Below are positions 43,720-54,462 of a DNA stretch of 64,000 nt, piece by piece. This DNA comes from JAENVT01 sp963805445 (GTDB lineage: Bacteria > Actinomycetota > Acidimicrobiia > Acidimicrobiales > Ilumatobacteraceae): the NCBI GenBank assembly GCA_963805445.1, contig CAWDUI010000055.1:62001-126000 (forward strand), in the 5' to 3' direction. The position numbers and the translations under genes are program-made. The notes beneath the pieces are model-generated. The model was given only the letters and a program-made list of their open reading frames with translations. It was not told the DNA's origin and did not search any database. Numbering within the stretch: the first letter of the stretch is position 1; the number at the start of each line of letters is the position of its first letter.

Positions 43720-45255
43720 ATGGCTTCCACCAAACGACACCGAGGCCGCGTGATCGCGACCGCGTTGGTCTGCCTCGCCGTGGCCGGTGGTGCCGCCGTG
43801 GTGATCGCAGTGCGCTCGCCCAAGTCGGCCTCGACCGTTGCCGCGACGTCGATCTTCAAGACGGCCGACGTCAAACGTGGTGATCTGACCACGACCGAGA
43901 AGATCGACGGCACCGTGCAGTTGTCGTCGACGTTGACGGTGCTGCACCGAATCGAGGGCCAGACCAGTTCCAGTTCGACGCCGTCTGCGTCGACCCCGAC
44001 GTCCACGCCGGCCGCATCGTCCACGCGGGCCGCATCCGCGAACCCCGCCGCGCTGACGTCGCCACTCGTCGAGGATTGCTCGTCGACCACCACCGTGGCG
44101 ACGACGGTCCCGCCGACCACGACGACGGTCCCAGCCGACCGACGACGACGGTGCCCGACACCACACCGGCAACGACGCCCGACACCACGCCGGCGGCCAC
44201 CACGACGACCACCACCACCAGGTCGTACCGACCGGGCCACCGCCGACGGTCAGCGCCCCGCTCCCGACCCATGCGCCACCACCACCACGACGACCCAGAC
44301 CGAGCCCACCCCACCCACCACGAACACGCCGCCCGGCGAGCCGGGAGCGGCAACGGTCCGACCGGGGCCGGCCGCACGAGCGCGACGCAGTCCGGCTTCA
44401 CGCTCCAGTGGATCGTCAGCGTCGTCAGCGTCGTCACCGCGTCACGCAGACCATCACCTCGATCATCGCCCCGAACGCGACGATCCAGCAGGGTGACGTG
44501 CTGTACACGGTCGACGGCGCTCCCGTCGTTGCCCTCGATGGAGCATTGCCCGCGTGGCGGTCGATGTCGACATCGTCCACCGATGGCGCCGACATCGCCC
44601 AACTCGAAGCGGCGCTGGTGGCATTGGGGTACGACCCCGGGCTGAAGGTCACCGTCGACAACCACTTCGACTCGGCAACCCGCACGATGGTCAAGGCCTG
44701 GCAGCAAGGGCTCGGCGTCGAAGCCACCGGCACGGTGACGCTCGGGGCCGTCGTGTTCCTCCCGACATCGACCACGGTCAGCACCGTCGCCAGGGCCGTC
44801 GGCGACACGGTGGGCGATGGCGACGCGGTACTGACCCTGTCGAGTCCGACACAGCAGATCCTGGTGGATGTGCCGTCAGGTGACGAGTCGCAGGTGGTCC
44901 CGGGCCTGAGCGTCGGGATCGGCAACGTGCAGGGAACGGTCTCGCGACTGCGCTCGGCGGATCGCAACGGCGCCGTGGTGGTCGAGGCAGTCATCACGCC
45001 GGCCACGGCCATCGAGAACGCGACAAACGGCACCTCGGTCAAGGTGACCCTCACGCTGCAGAACGACACGGGCGTGCTGATCGCCCCGCCGCGGCGCTGG
45101 TCTCACGCCTCGACGGCACCTACGCCGTGCAGGCCCAGACCCCGGATGGGACGACGAAGTGGCTGACAGTCGAACTGCTCGGTGTCAGCGGCGGCAACGT
45201 GGCAATTCGTGGACCCGAGGTTTCCGAGGGAACCGTTCTGCTGCTGCCGGCGTAG
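43720..45255 (+). CDS. Second efflux adaptor with Thr/Pro-rich insert (several frameshifts)
   Basis: Start ATG 1 bp after the permease stop. TM RVIATALVCLAVAGGAAVVI, then TADVKRGDLTTTEKIDGTVQ, the start of an HlyD-like hairpin. About 43960-44400 is a low-complexity insert rich in Thr, Pro and Ser. Then TSIIAPNATIQQGDVLYTVD closes the hairpin, and DIAQLEAALVALGYDPGLKV is a peptidoglycan-binding-like module. The end is VSRLDGTYAVQAQTPDGTTK. At least four frame changes, most in the repetitive insert (44115-44450), one near 45090. About 500 aa. Pairs with the first adaptor around one ABC transporter. Confidence 0.68.
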
Positions 45256-45317
45256 TAACTCCCGAGCGGGCGTTGCGATCGCCCACGACACCCGACAGCC
45301 TGATTCGAGGAGCACCC

Positions 45318-46092
45318 ATGAACAGCACCGCAGTCCGAGAGACCCCCACGTCGCCGAAGCCGAAGCGCCGCATGGCCCGCTGGAAGAAGTGGGTGCTCGC
45401 CGCCGGGGTCGCATTGGTCGCGCTCGGTGCAGCCGGGGTGTGGTGGTTCCTCCGCGACGACTCGCCGGCCGCGGTCAACCTCGATGCGGCAGTCGGCGCC
45501 GTCAGCACAGCCCGGGAGCGCACCATCCGCCCAGGGAGTCGACGGCAACTGGGCCGTCGACACGTCGGTCGGCGAGTTCAACTTCGAGAACTCCACCGGG
45601 ACGTTCGTCGGGTTCCGGGTGCACGAGCAGTTGAGCGGAATCGGATCGACCACCGCTGTCGGGCGAACCCCTGCGGTGAGCGGCACGATCACCATCGACG
45701 GCACGAAGCTGACGGCCGCGAACATCACCGCGGACATGACCGCGCTGACCACCAACAACTCACGCCGAGACCGGCCCGCCAGAGAGGCATTGGGAACCAG
45801 CCAGTTCCCGACCGCCACGTTCGTGCTGACGTCGCCGGTCGATCTCGGCGATGCTGCGACCACGGGCGCCAAGACAGCGGTGACCGCCACCGGCGACTTG
45901 ACCGTGCACGGTGTGACCAAGAGCGTCCAGATCCCGCTCGAGGCCCAACTCACCGGCGACACGATCGTCGTCGTCGGATCGCTCGATGTCGCGTTCAGCG
46001 ACTTCGGGGTCTCTGCGCCGACGGCGCCGATCGTGCTGTCCGTCGACGATCACGGCCAGATGGAACTGCAACTGTTCTTCCACCGGGCCTGA
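45318..46092 (+). CDS. Membrane-anchored YceI-like protein (one frameshift)
   Basis: GAGGAGCACCC precedes the ATG. RMARWKKWVLAAGVALVALG and AAGVWWF form an N-terminal anchor. After a shift near 45535: GVDGNWAVDTSVGEFNFENS, VSGTITIDGTKLTAANITAD, LGTSQFPTATFVLTSPVDLG, GDLTVHGVTKSVQIPLEAQL, the YceI lipid-binding barrel. Placed after the exporter genes in the same direction, it could bind the lipid-like substrate outside the cell. About 255 aa. Confidence 0.78.
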
Positions 46093-46123
46093 GCGTCACA
46101 CTTCCCGATCGAGTCCGTTCCGG

Positions 46124-46549
46124 CTACAGGTCGTAGCGGTACACGTTGGTGTCGCGTGGCGAGAACCCGATGCGTTGGTAGAGGCGGTTGGCCGCTGCCC
46201 GTGATGGCCGACTGGTCAAGCTGACGGCCTTGGCGCCGTGGGCCCGTGCGGCGTCGAGCGCGGCATGGCTCAGTGCCTCACCCACGCCGTGTCCCCGTGC
46301 CGTTTCATCGACGACCACGTCCTCGATCCACGCCTTCAACCCCGTTGCGATCCGATACAGCACGAGGGTCAGGCTGCCGACGATCACGCCGTCCACGCGA
46401 GCGATGAACATGGTGTTGCCGCCGGCAAGGATCGTGGCCAGTCCCGCCGCGTCGGGCGGAGCGGCCGACGAGAGTTGCGGGAGGAGGCGCGCCAGCGCCT
46501 CGATCACCTCGGCAGTGGGTTCTTCGACGATCTCGATGGTCGCTGTCAC
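46124..46549 (-). CDS. GNAT-family acetyltransferase
   Basis: 141 aa from GTG 46549. ATGLKAWIEDVVVDETARGH then GVGEALSHAALDAARAHGAK give the acetyl-CoA loop R-G-H-G-V-G; AVSLTSRPSRAAANRLYQRI GF follows as the last strand-helix. The open frame runs 29 codons further upstream, but similarity starts at TATIEIVEEPTAEVIEAL. Substrate unknown. Confidence 0.82.
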   Translation of the reverse strand: MTATIEIVEEPTAEVIEALARLLPQLSSAAPPDAAGLATILAGGNTMFIARVDGVIVGSLTLVLYRIATGLKAWIEDVVVDETARGHGVGEALSHAALDAARAHGAKAVSLTSRPSRAAANRLYQRIGFSPRDTNVYRYDL

Positions 46550-46707
46550 AGGTCGCCAACTGTAGACAACTGACGCAAGGTGGCCCCAGCGGAGCAACGG
46601 GGCCGAATGGCCCTTACCCGTGCCGGGATGGCCCACTATTGTTGAAATCGATGCGTTTGTTGAACGCTCGTAGATCTGTGTGACTCAAGACCCGGGTTGC
46701 GCTACGA

Positions 46708-46722
46708 ACCTCCGAAGGAGGT
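46708..46722 (+). promoter_or_regulatory. Hairpin that buries the Shine-Dalgarno of the GGDEF-EAL gene
   Basis: ACCTCC-GAA-GGAGGT: a perfect 6-bp stem with a triloop, whose 3' arm is a full Shine-Dalgarno, 5 nt before the GTG at 46728. In the folded mRNA the ribosome site would be paired. Confidence 0.6.
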
Positions 46723-46727
46723 GCAGG

Positions 46728-49163
46728 GTGGGCGCACAGGATGAAGGTACCGGAGCCGGACTGCTACAAACCCGGACCATCTCGAGTTCTGCTGCGAGCC
46801 TCGCCGATGATGTCGCGCTGCACCAGTCATCGCCCGAGCATGCCGATCCGAAGCGCAACCCCATCTGGGTTGCAGTGGTCCTGGCCGTGGTGCTGCTGGC
46901 CGGTGGCGTACTCGGGTCCGTGCTGGCCGCGCGATCAGTGACGCAACGAAACTCCCAGCGACAACGCGATGCCCTCGAGCTCTCGTCGGTCGAGGTCGCC
47001 TCGACCCTGCGGCTGGCCATCGAGCGCGAAGAAGACCTCGCCGTCAGCGCCGCAGGCTTCTTCCTCGGAACACCGTTCGCCACCAACGACCAGTTCCTCG
47101 AGTGGGCCAACACCGTGCAGGCGATGGAGCGTTATCCCGAACTGCTCGGTTGGGGTGATGTGCTGATGATCACCTCGGCGCAACTGCAGGCATACTTGGC
47201 GGTGGCGGCCGCCGACCCATCTAGCGTCGTCTCGGGCACGTTCGAGCTCGTTCCCCCTGGCGAGAGGCCGTTCTACTGCCTGTTCGTCGCCGGCCAGGCT
47301 CGCACGACCGACACCGGGGTCGCCCCGGGCTACGACTATTGCGCCGGCAGCGCCGGTCAGACCATTCTCGCCGCCCGCGACTCCGGACTCAGCAGCTATC
47401 AGGCGGTCGATGTCGGCACCGGCTCCACACTGACCGTTCAGGTGCCGTTCTACACCGGCGGCGTGACACCGACGACCGTCGATGCCCGCCATGCGGCATT
47501 CGCCGGGTGGGTCGGCCTTGCGTTCGACCCCAACGTGTTGCTGACCCGGGCGCTGCAGGACCGCCCGGACACTGCGATCATCCTCCACTTCCACGACTCG
47601 CTGTCCGATGCGCAGTTCAGTCGTGGAGATGCGCCGGACGGAGCGATCGGCGTGACGAAGGACTTGCAGAACGGGTGGACGGTCGAGACGTTCGCGGCCA
47701 TCGACAGCGCCAGCATCTTCGACGATCGAAGTGCACTCACCGTGCTTCTCATCGGGATCGCCGCCAGCATCATCCTCGCAACACTCGTCCTGGTCCTCGG
47801 AACGGGCCGCGCCGCAGCCTTGCGTCTGGTCGGCGAGCGCACGGGCGAGCTCCGCCATCAGGCTCTCCACGACTCGCTGACCGGGCTGCCCAACCGGTTC
47901 TTGATCATGGACCGCATCGAGCAACTCCTCGTTCGCAACCGGCGCCACGGAACGACCGGCGCGGCGCTGTACATCGACCTCGACGACTTCAAGAACGTCA
48001 ACGACACGCTCGGTCACGGAGCCGGTGACCGGCTGCTGATGGCGGTGGCTGCTCGGTTGACGAGTGCCTTGCGAGACGCCGACACCATCGGGCGCATGGG
48101 CGGCGACGAGTTCGTGGTGCTGATCGACGGTGCAACCCAGGTGACGCCGGAACTGATCGCCGAGCGGCTGTTGGACGTGATGCGCCAGCCGTTCGACCTC
48201 GACGAGAGCTCGATGCCGTTGTCGGTCAACACCAGCATCGGAATTGCGGTCGGTGATCGCGACACGGGTGGCGACCTGCTGCGCGACGCCGACGTCGCGC
48301 TGTACCAGGCCAAGGCCGCTGGCAAGAACCGCTACGAGATCTTCTACCCGGAGATGCAGACCGAGATCAGTCGCCGTATCGAGCTGCAGTTCGACCTGCG
48401 GTCGGCGGTCGAGTGCGACCAGTTCTTCCTCGTCTACCAACCGATCTACAACCTCGACGACCTCTCGCTGGTCGCTGTCGAGGCACTGCTGCGCTGGCAG
48501 CACCCGCTTGCCGGCGTGATCGAGCCCGACGAGTTCATCCCGATCCTCGAACAGAGCGGACAGATCGATGAGGTCGGTCGCTGGGTGCTGAACGCGGCGT
48601 GCATGCAGATGGCGGAATGGCATGCGAAGGGCGACGTCATCGACATCTCGGTCAACGTGTCGGGCCGTCAACTCGACCACGACACGATCGTCGATCACAT
48701 TCGCGAGGCCCTGGAGGTCAGTGGCCTCCCGCCCGGCTCGTTGATCATCGAGGTGACCGAAACGGCACTGATGCGCAACGCGACGGAAACCGCGGTGCGG
48801 TTGAAGGCGATCAAGGCGCTCGGCGTCAGGATCGCAATCGACGACTTCGGCACCGGCTACTCGTCACTCGCCTACCTCCAACAGTTCGACGTCGACTGCC
48901 TCAAGATCGATCGCGCCTTCACCCACGCCATCACCACCTCGCCGGAGTCGAAAGCACTCATTCGGACGCTGGTGCAACTGGGCCACGACCTCGGGCTGCG
49001 GACACTCGCCGAGGGCGTGGAGACGACCCGTGAGATGGATCACCTGCGCAACGAGCAAGTCGACGAGGCCCAGGGTTTCTTGTTGTCGAGACCGCTCGAC
49101 GCCGCCACGCTCGAAGAGCAGATCCTCATACCGTGTCGTGCCACGACCGAGGCGCCCCGCTGA
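46728..49163 (+). CDS. CHASE-GGDEF-EAL c-di-GMP enzyme
   Basis: 811 aa, intact. TM1 NPIWVAVVLAVVLLAGGVLG, an extracellular CHASE-like sensor (LAVSAAGFFLGTPFATNDQF, YPELLGWGDVLMI, AIDSASIFDDR), TM2 LLIGIAASIILATLVLVLG. The GGDEF domain has HDSLTGLPNR and MGGDEFVVL (active site intact). The EAL domain has VEALLRW, NVSGRQL, EVTETALM, IDDFGTGYSSL, KIDRAF and LAEGVET, so both cyclase and phosphodiesterase residues are present. I start at GTG 46728 because AAGGAGGTG lies just upstream; the frame is open from 46680. The next gene starts 2 bp after the stop. Confidence 0.92.
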   Translation: MGAQDEGTGAGLLQTRTISSSAASLADDVALHQSSPEHADPKRNPIWVAVVLAVVLLAGGVLGSVLAARSVTQRNSQRQRDALELSSVEVASTLRLAIEREEDLAVSAAGFFLGTPFATNDQFLEWANTVQAMERYPELLGWGDVLMITSAQLQAYLAVAAADPSSVVSGTFELVPPGERPFYCLFVAGQARTTDTGVAPGYDYCAGSAGQTILAARDSGLSSYQAVDVGTGSTLTVQVPFYTGGVTPTTVDARHAAFAGWVGLAFDPNVLLTRALQDRPDTAIILHFHDSLSDAQFSRGDAPDGAIGVTKDLQNGWTVETFAAIDSASIFDDRSALTVLLIGIAASIILATLVLVLGTGRAAALRLVGERTGELRHQALHDSLTGLPNRFLIMDRIEQLLVRNRRHGTTGAALYIDLDDFKNVNDTLGHGAGDRLLMAVAARLTSALRDADTIGRMGGDEFVVLIDGATQVTPELIAERLLDVMRQPFDLDESSMPLSVNTSIGIAVGDRDTGGDLLRDADVALYQAKAAGKNRYEIFYPEMQTEISRRIELQFDLRSAVECDQFFLVYQPIYNLDDLSLVAVEALLRWQHPLAGVIEPDEFIPILEQSGQIDEVGRWVLNAACMQMAEWHAKGDVIDISVNVSGRQLDHDTIVDHIREALEVSGLPPGSLIIEVTETALMRNATETAVRLKAIKALGVRIAIDDFGTGYSSLAYLQQFDVDCLKIDRAFTHAITTSPESKALIRTLVQLGHDLGLRTLAEGVETTREMDHLRNEQVDEAQGFLLSRPLDAATLEEQILIPCRATTEAPR

Positions 49164-49165
49164 CC

Positions 49166-50432
49166 ATGACCCAGTTCACCGGCGAGATGCAGGGACTCGT
49201 CGACATGCTCGATGCGTTGCCGGAGCAGGTCGTGCGGTATCGGCTCCCGGACCGAACCATCGGTGTACTGCAACTCGTCGTGGGCGGCCTGGTACAACGG
49301 CACTCCCACCGAGATGGTGGGCCGCAAGCTCGACGAGTTCCTGTCGAAGGATGGTTTGGAAGGTCTCCACGCCCAACTCGGCAAGCTCGGACCCGATAAT
49401 CCGCTCGTCGCGGATGTCGTGATTCGGGAAGCCCCCAACGCGCCAGGCCAATGGGTCGAATGGGTCGACCGGTACTTGCCGGGCGCCGACGGCGCCCAGG
49501 TGCTGGCAGTTGGTCGCGACGTGACAGCGTGTTACATCGCCGAGTCGAAGTTGGCCGACAGCGAAGCCCGGTTCCGTGACTTGGCAGACAAGTCGGCCGA
49601 TGTGATCTGGCACTTCGTCCTGCAGCCGTACCCCCACTTCGATTACATGAGCCCGTCTGTCGAGAACATCTTGGGCTACCCGCCCTCGTTCTTCCTCGAT
49701 GACTTCAACCAGTTCCTCGACATCCTCAGCAGCGAGGACAGAGCCATGATCGATCGGGTGTTCCGTGGCGAGCACTTTCCCGAGCGTTCCGACTTCCACT
49801 TCCGCCACGCCAACGGCTCGACCGTCATCGGCGAGATGCAGACTCGAACGTTCGACGGCGGGCTGCAGGGTGTCGGACGCGATGTCACCGCACTTCGCGA
49901 CCTCGAGGAACGTCTCGTAGCACTGGCTCTGCGCGATCCACTCACCGGCCTGGCCAACCGGCGACTGCTCAACGAGTTGCTCGACGCCGACCTCGCACGT
50001 ACTCATCGCGCCGGCGTGCCCTTGGCCGTGGCCTACCTCGACCTCGACGACTTCAAGAGCGTCAACGACACGTATGGCCATGACGCCGGCGACGTGGTGC
50101 TGCGCGAGACGGCCCGCCGTCTGCTGGCCATCGTTCGAGGCGCCGACGTCGTCGCCCGCCTTGGTGGTGACGAGTTCGTGATCGCCTACGAGCCCAACGA
50201 CCCCAGCGCCGACCACCTCGTTCAACGCATCGACGACGCCATGTCGCTGCCGATCGAGATCAGTCCCACGTTGGCATTGTCGTGCCGAGCGAGCGTCGGG
50301 GTGGCCGACACGCGAACCTCCGGGCGAGATGCCGGGACCCTCATCGCCGCCGCCGATGCGGCCATGTACCGAGTCAAACGCTCGCGGCCTCGGGGAATCC
50401 ACCGAGTGATACCCGAGCCGCTGACGCGTTGA
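49166..50432 (+). CDS. PAS-PAS-GGDEF diguanylate cyclase (one frameshift)
   Basis: Start ATG at 49166. Two PAS domains: MLDALPEQVVRYRLPDRTI, which after a shift near 49260 continues VYCNSSWAAWYNGTPTEMVG, and FRDLADKSADVIWHFVLQPY with SPSVENILGYPPSFFLDDFN. The GGDEF domain has LRDPLTGLANRRLL and RLGGDEFVIAY; an I-site (RxxD) is not obvious. About 420 aa, cytosolic. Forms a two-gene operon with the CHASE-GGDEF-EAL gene; the pair probably tunes c-di-GMP from an outside and an inside signal. Confidence 0.88.
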
Positions 50433-50477
50433 GCAACCGGTAGGGCACCGAGTCGTACCTCGGTAGTGTTGTCGCCA

Positions 50478-51381
50478 ATGGAGCACGTGCGCTGGATGGG
50501 CCAACCGACTCTGCAACGACCGACGATCATCGCCGCGTTCACGGGGTGGAACGACGCTGGCGACGCGGCCAGCAACAGCGTGCGACACCTGATCGAGGCG
50601 TGGAACGCGCAGCCCCTGGCCGAGATCGACCCGGAGGAGTTCACCGACTTCGCCACCGTGCGCCCCCATGTGCGGCTCAGCGATGGGATCAGCCGTTCGA
50701 TCGTCTGGCCGACGGTCGGCTTGTGGAGCGCCTCGACGCCGGGAGGCGATGTCATCTTGGTGCTCGGCCCCGAGCCAGCGCTTCGTTGGCGGTTGTTCGG
50801 CGAGCAGATCGTCGCCGTCGCCCAACGGTTCGGAGCCACGCATGCTGCTGACCCTCGGCGCGTTGCTGGCCGACGTCCCGCACTCGCGACCGGTGCAGTT
50901 GATGGGAACAGCCACCGACCAGACGATGATCGATCGCTTCGATCTGCACCGGTCGCGCTACGAGGGCCCCACCGGCATCGTCGGTGTGTTGCACGACGCA
51001 TTTGCCCATACCGATCTTGCGTCGGCTTCCTTGTGGGCCGCCGTGCCGGCGTACGCCTCGCAGGTGCCCTCCCCGAAAGCAGCCCTGGCTCTCGTCGAGC
51101 GGGCCTGCGAGATGTTGGGATGCCCGGCGTCAACTGCCCGCCTGCTCGCCGATGCGGGCGAGTACGACGCCAGGGTCTCCGCATTCGTCGGTGACGACGA
51201 CGACCTGATCGGCTACGTGTCGCGGCTCGAGTCGCTGGCCGACAGCGGCGAACTCGACGATGATGACGAAGACGACGAGGTCGGCGGCAACGAGCCGATC
51301 GACGACACTCGGCTCAACAGCGATGAGCTGATGGCCGAGGTCGAACGCTTCCTGCGCGACCAGGGCGGCAGCGCCTCGTAG
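50478..51381 (+). CDS. PAC2-family protein (one frameshift)
   Basis: MEHVRWMGQPTLQRPTIIAA then FTGWNDAGDAASNSVRHLIE is the PAC2 (proteasome-assembly-chaperone-2-like) N-terminus. After a shift near 50845: LLTLGALLADVPHSRPVQLM, YEGPTGIVGVLHDAFAHTDL, and ASASLWAAVPAYASQVPSPK. The acidic tail ELDDDDEDDEVGGNEPIDD ends the protein. About 300 aa. Actinobacterial PAC2 proteins are common and of unsettled role. Convergent with the NUDIX gene. Confidence 0.85.
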
Positions 51382-51393
51382 GCCGCTTCACGG

Positions 51394-52095
51394 TCAGGTC
51401 GGCTGGCCTCGCCACATCGGCGAGCGCGGCGCCTCGAACGCCGTCGTGACCGGGTGCCCGTCGATGGCCGCGAATGCCATCGGCCCCCACCAGTTGGCGC
51501 CGGCCACCGGCCACGGCAACTCGTCGCGTTTGAACCAACCGACACCAACCGTCTCGAGTGGATGGGCGACCAGATCGCCGCCGACGGCCGTGCAGTGGAA
51601 CAGCAGCAGGTACATCGCGAACCGGGTGAAGCCCATTCGCTGGCCGTCGATGACCGCCAGGAGTTGCACCGGCTCGCATTGGATGCCGGTCTCCTCGTGC
51701 ACCTCTTTGACGACGACCTCCGACGGCGAGTAGCCGACATCGGCCCAGCCCGTCGGGTAGAGCCAGACGCCGCTGTCTGCTCGCTGCACCAGCAGGATCT
51801 CGCCTGCCTCGTTGCCGACGACCGCGCCGACGGCGACCTTCGGCGTGACGTACCCGGGCACGCCCTCCCCGATCGACTCCATCCATTCCTGCACGAAGTG
51901 ATCGCGTTCGCGGCGGATCTCCAAGGCTTCGTCGGCCGCGGCTTTGATGTCGGCTGCGACGTGCAGGATCTCCTCGAACCGCTCTCGCTCGTAGAGGCTC
52001 TCCGTGAAGCCAAGACCGGTGCGGGCAATGGCCGCCAACGACTCGCTCCAGCGCACCAGTTCCCTGGTGAAATCGTTGGGCGCTGCATCGCTCAC
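51394..52095 (-). CDS. NUDIX hydrolase with N-terminal helical domain
   Basis: 233 aa from GTG 52095, which overlaps the glnD stop (GTGA). Residues 1-70 are a NUDIX_N-type helical region (TRELVRWSESLAAIARTGLG). The Nudix box is GYSPSEVVVKEVHEETGI, with K-E-V-x-E-E in place of R-E-x-x-E-E. Upstream strands VGAVVGNEAGEILLVQRADS are typical ADP-ribose or nucleotide-sugar pyrophosphatase type. Substrate not identifiable. Translational coupling with glnD is unusual but may only reflect compaction. Confidence 0.85.
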   Translation of the reverse strand: MSDAAPNDFTRELVRWSESLAAIARTGLGFTESLYERERFEEILHVAADIKAAADEALEIRRERDHFVQEWMESIGEGVPGYVTPKVAVGAVVGNEAGEILLVQRADSGVWLYPTGWADVGYSPSEVVVKEVHEETGIQCEPVQLLAVIDGQRMGFTRFAMYLLLFHCTAVGGDLVAHPLETVGVGWFKRDELPWPVAGANWWGPMAFAAIDGHPVTTAFEAPRSPMWRGQPT

Positions 52096-54390
52096 GATGG
52101 CGACCCTACGGCATGCAGCAAGGCACGTTCGATCTCGGCGCGGTGGTACGGATCGGTGACGGTGGCGCCATTCGATGTACGGACGTAGAAGCTGTCGACG
52201 ACGGTCGGGCCGATGGTCTGCACCGTCGCGTGGCGGATGTCGAGACCCATCTCGGCGAGGGCGGTGGCAACCCGATGCAGCAGTCCGATCGAGTTGGTGG
52301 CGCGCACTTCGATGACCGTGGCGTTGCTGCTGGCTGCATCGACGAACGTCACCGACGGCGGCGACACCGAGGCCGCCGCGCGGCCGCCGACGGCGCCGAT
52401 AGGTGCGGGCGCGCTCGGCGAGGCGGGCTGACAACGCCAACTCGCCGGACAACGCCCGATGAACGTCGGCGATGACGCCGGCCCAGTCGGTGCGCTGCGA
52501 TGGCTCGGCGATCCGGAACAGCGACGCAGCCATGCCCTGCTCGTCGCTGTGCGCTCTCGCGCCGACCACATCGATGCCGTGCAACGCGAGCACCCCTGCG
52601 AGCCGCGCGAACGTGCCCGCCCGGTCGATGTTGACGACGATGATCCGGGGACCATCGACCGTGACGGCGATCTCTCCGGCGCCCATCATGGCCAAGATGT
52701 CGGCGGTCGGGAACGGCGAACTCCGCTCGGGCCCACCGCCGACGCCCTCGGTGACGCCGAGGCGCAGCTTCACCCGCTCGACCAGTTCCTCCACCAGTTC
52801 GGCCTTCCACGGGCTCCATGCCGACGCGCCGGTCGCCAGCGAATCGGCCTCGGTGAGCGCGTGCAAGAGATCGAGGAACCCTGCGGTGCCCACCGCCTCG
52901 GCGACCATGTCGATGGTCACCGGATCGTCGAGGTCGCGCCGCGTGGCGACATCGGGCAACAAGAGGTGGTGGCGCACCAGTCCGACCAGATGGCCGGTGT
53001 CGCGTTCGTCGAACCCCATGCGCGGACCGATCACCGAGACCAGTTCCTCGCCTCGTTCCGTGTGGTCGCCGGGATAGCCCTTGCCGATGTCGTGCAGCAG
53101 CGCACCGATCACGAGCAGGTCGGGACGGGCGACCCGATCGGCCAGCAGCGCCGCCTTCGTCGCTGCTTCCCACAGATGGCGGTCGACGGTGTAGCGGTGA
53201 TACGCGTTCCGCTGCGGGCGCGAGCGCACCGGCTCCCATTCCGGCAGCATCCGAGTGAACAGCTCGGCCTGGTCGAGCGATTCGAGCACGGGGATCGCCC
53301 GAGGCCCCTCGAGCAGGAGGGCCACCAACTCCTCAGCGGCGCCGGTGGGCCACGGCGTCGGCCACTCGGGTGTGCGCTCATGCAGGGTCTCGAGGGCGCG
53401 GGTCGCGATCGGCGACTCCGTGCGCGCCGCACCGACCGCGACCTGGAGCATCAGCGTGGGGTCGCGCTCCGGCCACACGTCGACACCCAACTCGACCTCG
53501 CCGTTGCGGAGCGTGACGCCCGAGGCCAACGGTCGCGGCTTCACCGGCGCTTTGGCGGCGCGGGCGACGGCGTACCACGCCCGATCGAACTGCCACGACA
53601 GCGTGCGCGCCGACGACGACACGGCTGCCATCAGCTCGTCGGCGGTGCCGAACCCCCCGGCCGCGGCGATTGCATCCTGGTCCTCCAGACGCATGACCTC
53701 TCCGGCGATCGGCATCACACGATGCAGCGCGACCCGCGCCCGCAGCAGCGTGTCGTAGGCGGCGGCGAGCGCCGCAGGTGTCTCGGCGACGATCCCGCGG
53801 CCAGCGGCGTCGATCCAACGCAACTCGTGCATGTCGCGCAGTCCGCCCCGCCCCTCCTTGATGTTCGGCTCGAGCAGAAAGGCCACCTCGCCATCGGTAC
53901 GGTGGCGATCGAGCCCGCGATCTCGAAGGAGCCGCAGCCAGGCCGCTGCATCGGCCTTCCAGGCCGCGCTTGCAGCGTCGAGCACATCGGCCGCCAGTTG
54001 TCGGTCGCCCGCGAGCCAGCGGCCGACCAGCAAGCTCGTGGCAGTCTCGAGCTGATCGGAGCTCACCGACAACTGCTGGTCGGCGGCGCGCACCACGTGC
54101 CCGAGATGGATGCCCGTATCCCAGATCGGATACCACAGGTCGGCGAGGCCGGACTCGATCTTCTTTGCGCTGCCGCGGTGCACGACCATGACATCGATGT
54201 CACTGCGTGGCGCCATCTCGCGCCTGCCGGTACCGCCGACGGCCAGCAGGCACACGCCCGGTGTATCGCCGAAGACGTTGCGGTAGAGGTCGACCAGCCA
54301 GTGGTCGATCTCGGCCGTCCACGACTCGCACCAGGCCCGACCCTGCAGGGTGTGGTCAGCGAGCAATCGTTCGCGTGCGGCGAGTATCAC
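52092..54390 (-). CDS. glnD: [Protein-PII] uridylyltransferase / removing enzyme GlnD (one frameshift)
   Basis: About 765 aa, start GTG at 54390. The nucleotidyltransferase site is VGGTGRREMAPRSDIDVMVV; GlnD-UTase helical domain EPNIKEGRGGLRDMHELRW; HD hydrolase LLHDIGKGYPGDH; ACT1 GPRIIVVNIDRAGTFARLAG; ACT2, read after a shift near 52430, ATNSIGLLHRVATALAEMGL. It modifies and demodifies the PII signal protein in response to glutamine (adenylylation rather than uridylylation in some Actinobacteria). No glnK or amtB is adjacent, which differs from the usual actinobacterial amtB-glnK-glnD cluster. Confidence 0.9.
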
Positions 54391-54462
54391 CCGAGCATTG
54401 TGCCGCGCACAGTCGGTCACGGGCGAGAACGCCGGCCGCTCGGCCCCCTCTACAATCCGACC

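Noticed and set aside
46680..46728. c-di-GMP riboswitch upstream of the GGDEF-EAL gene
   Set aside because: The leader is short, and neither the GEMM-I tetraloop/receptor pattern nor its conserved core is visible. Only the SD hairpin is supported.
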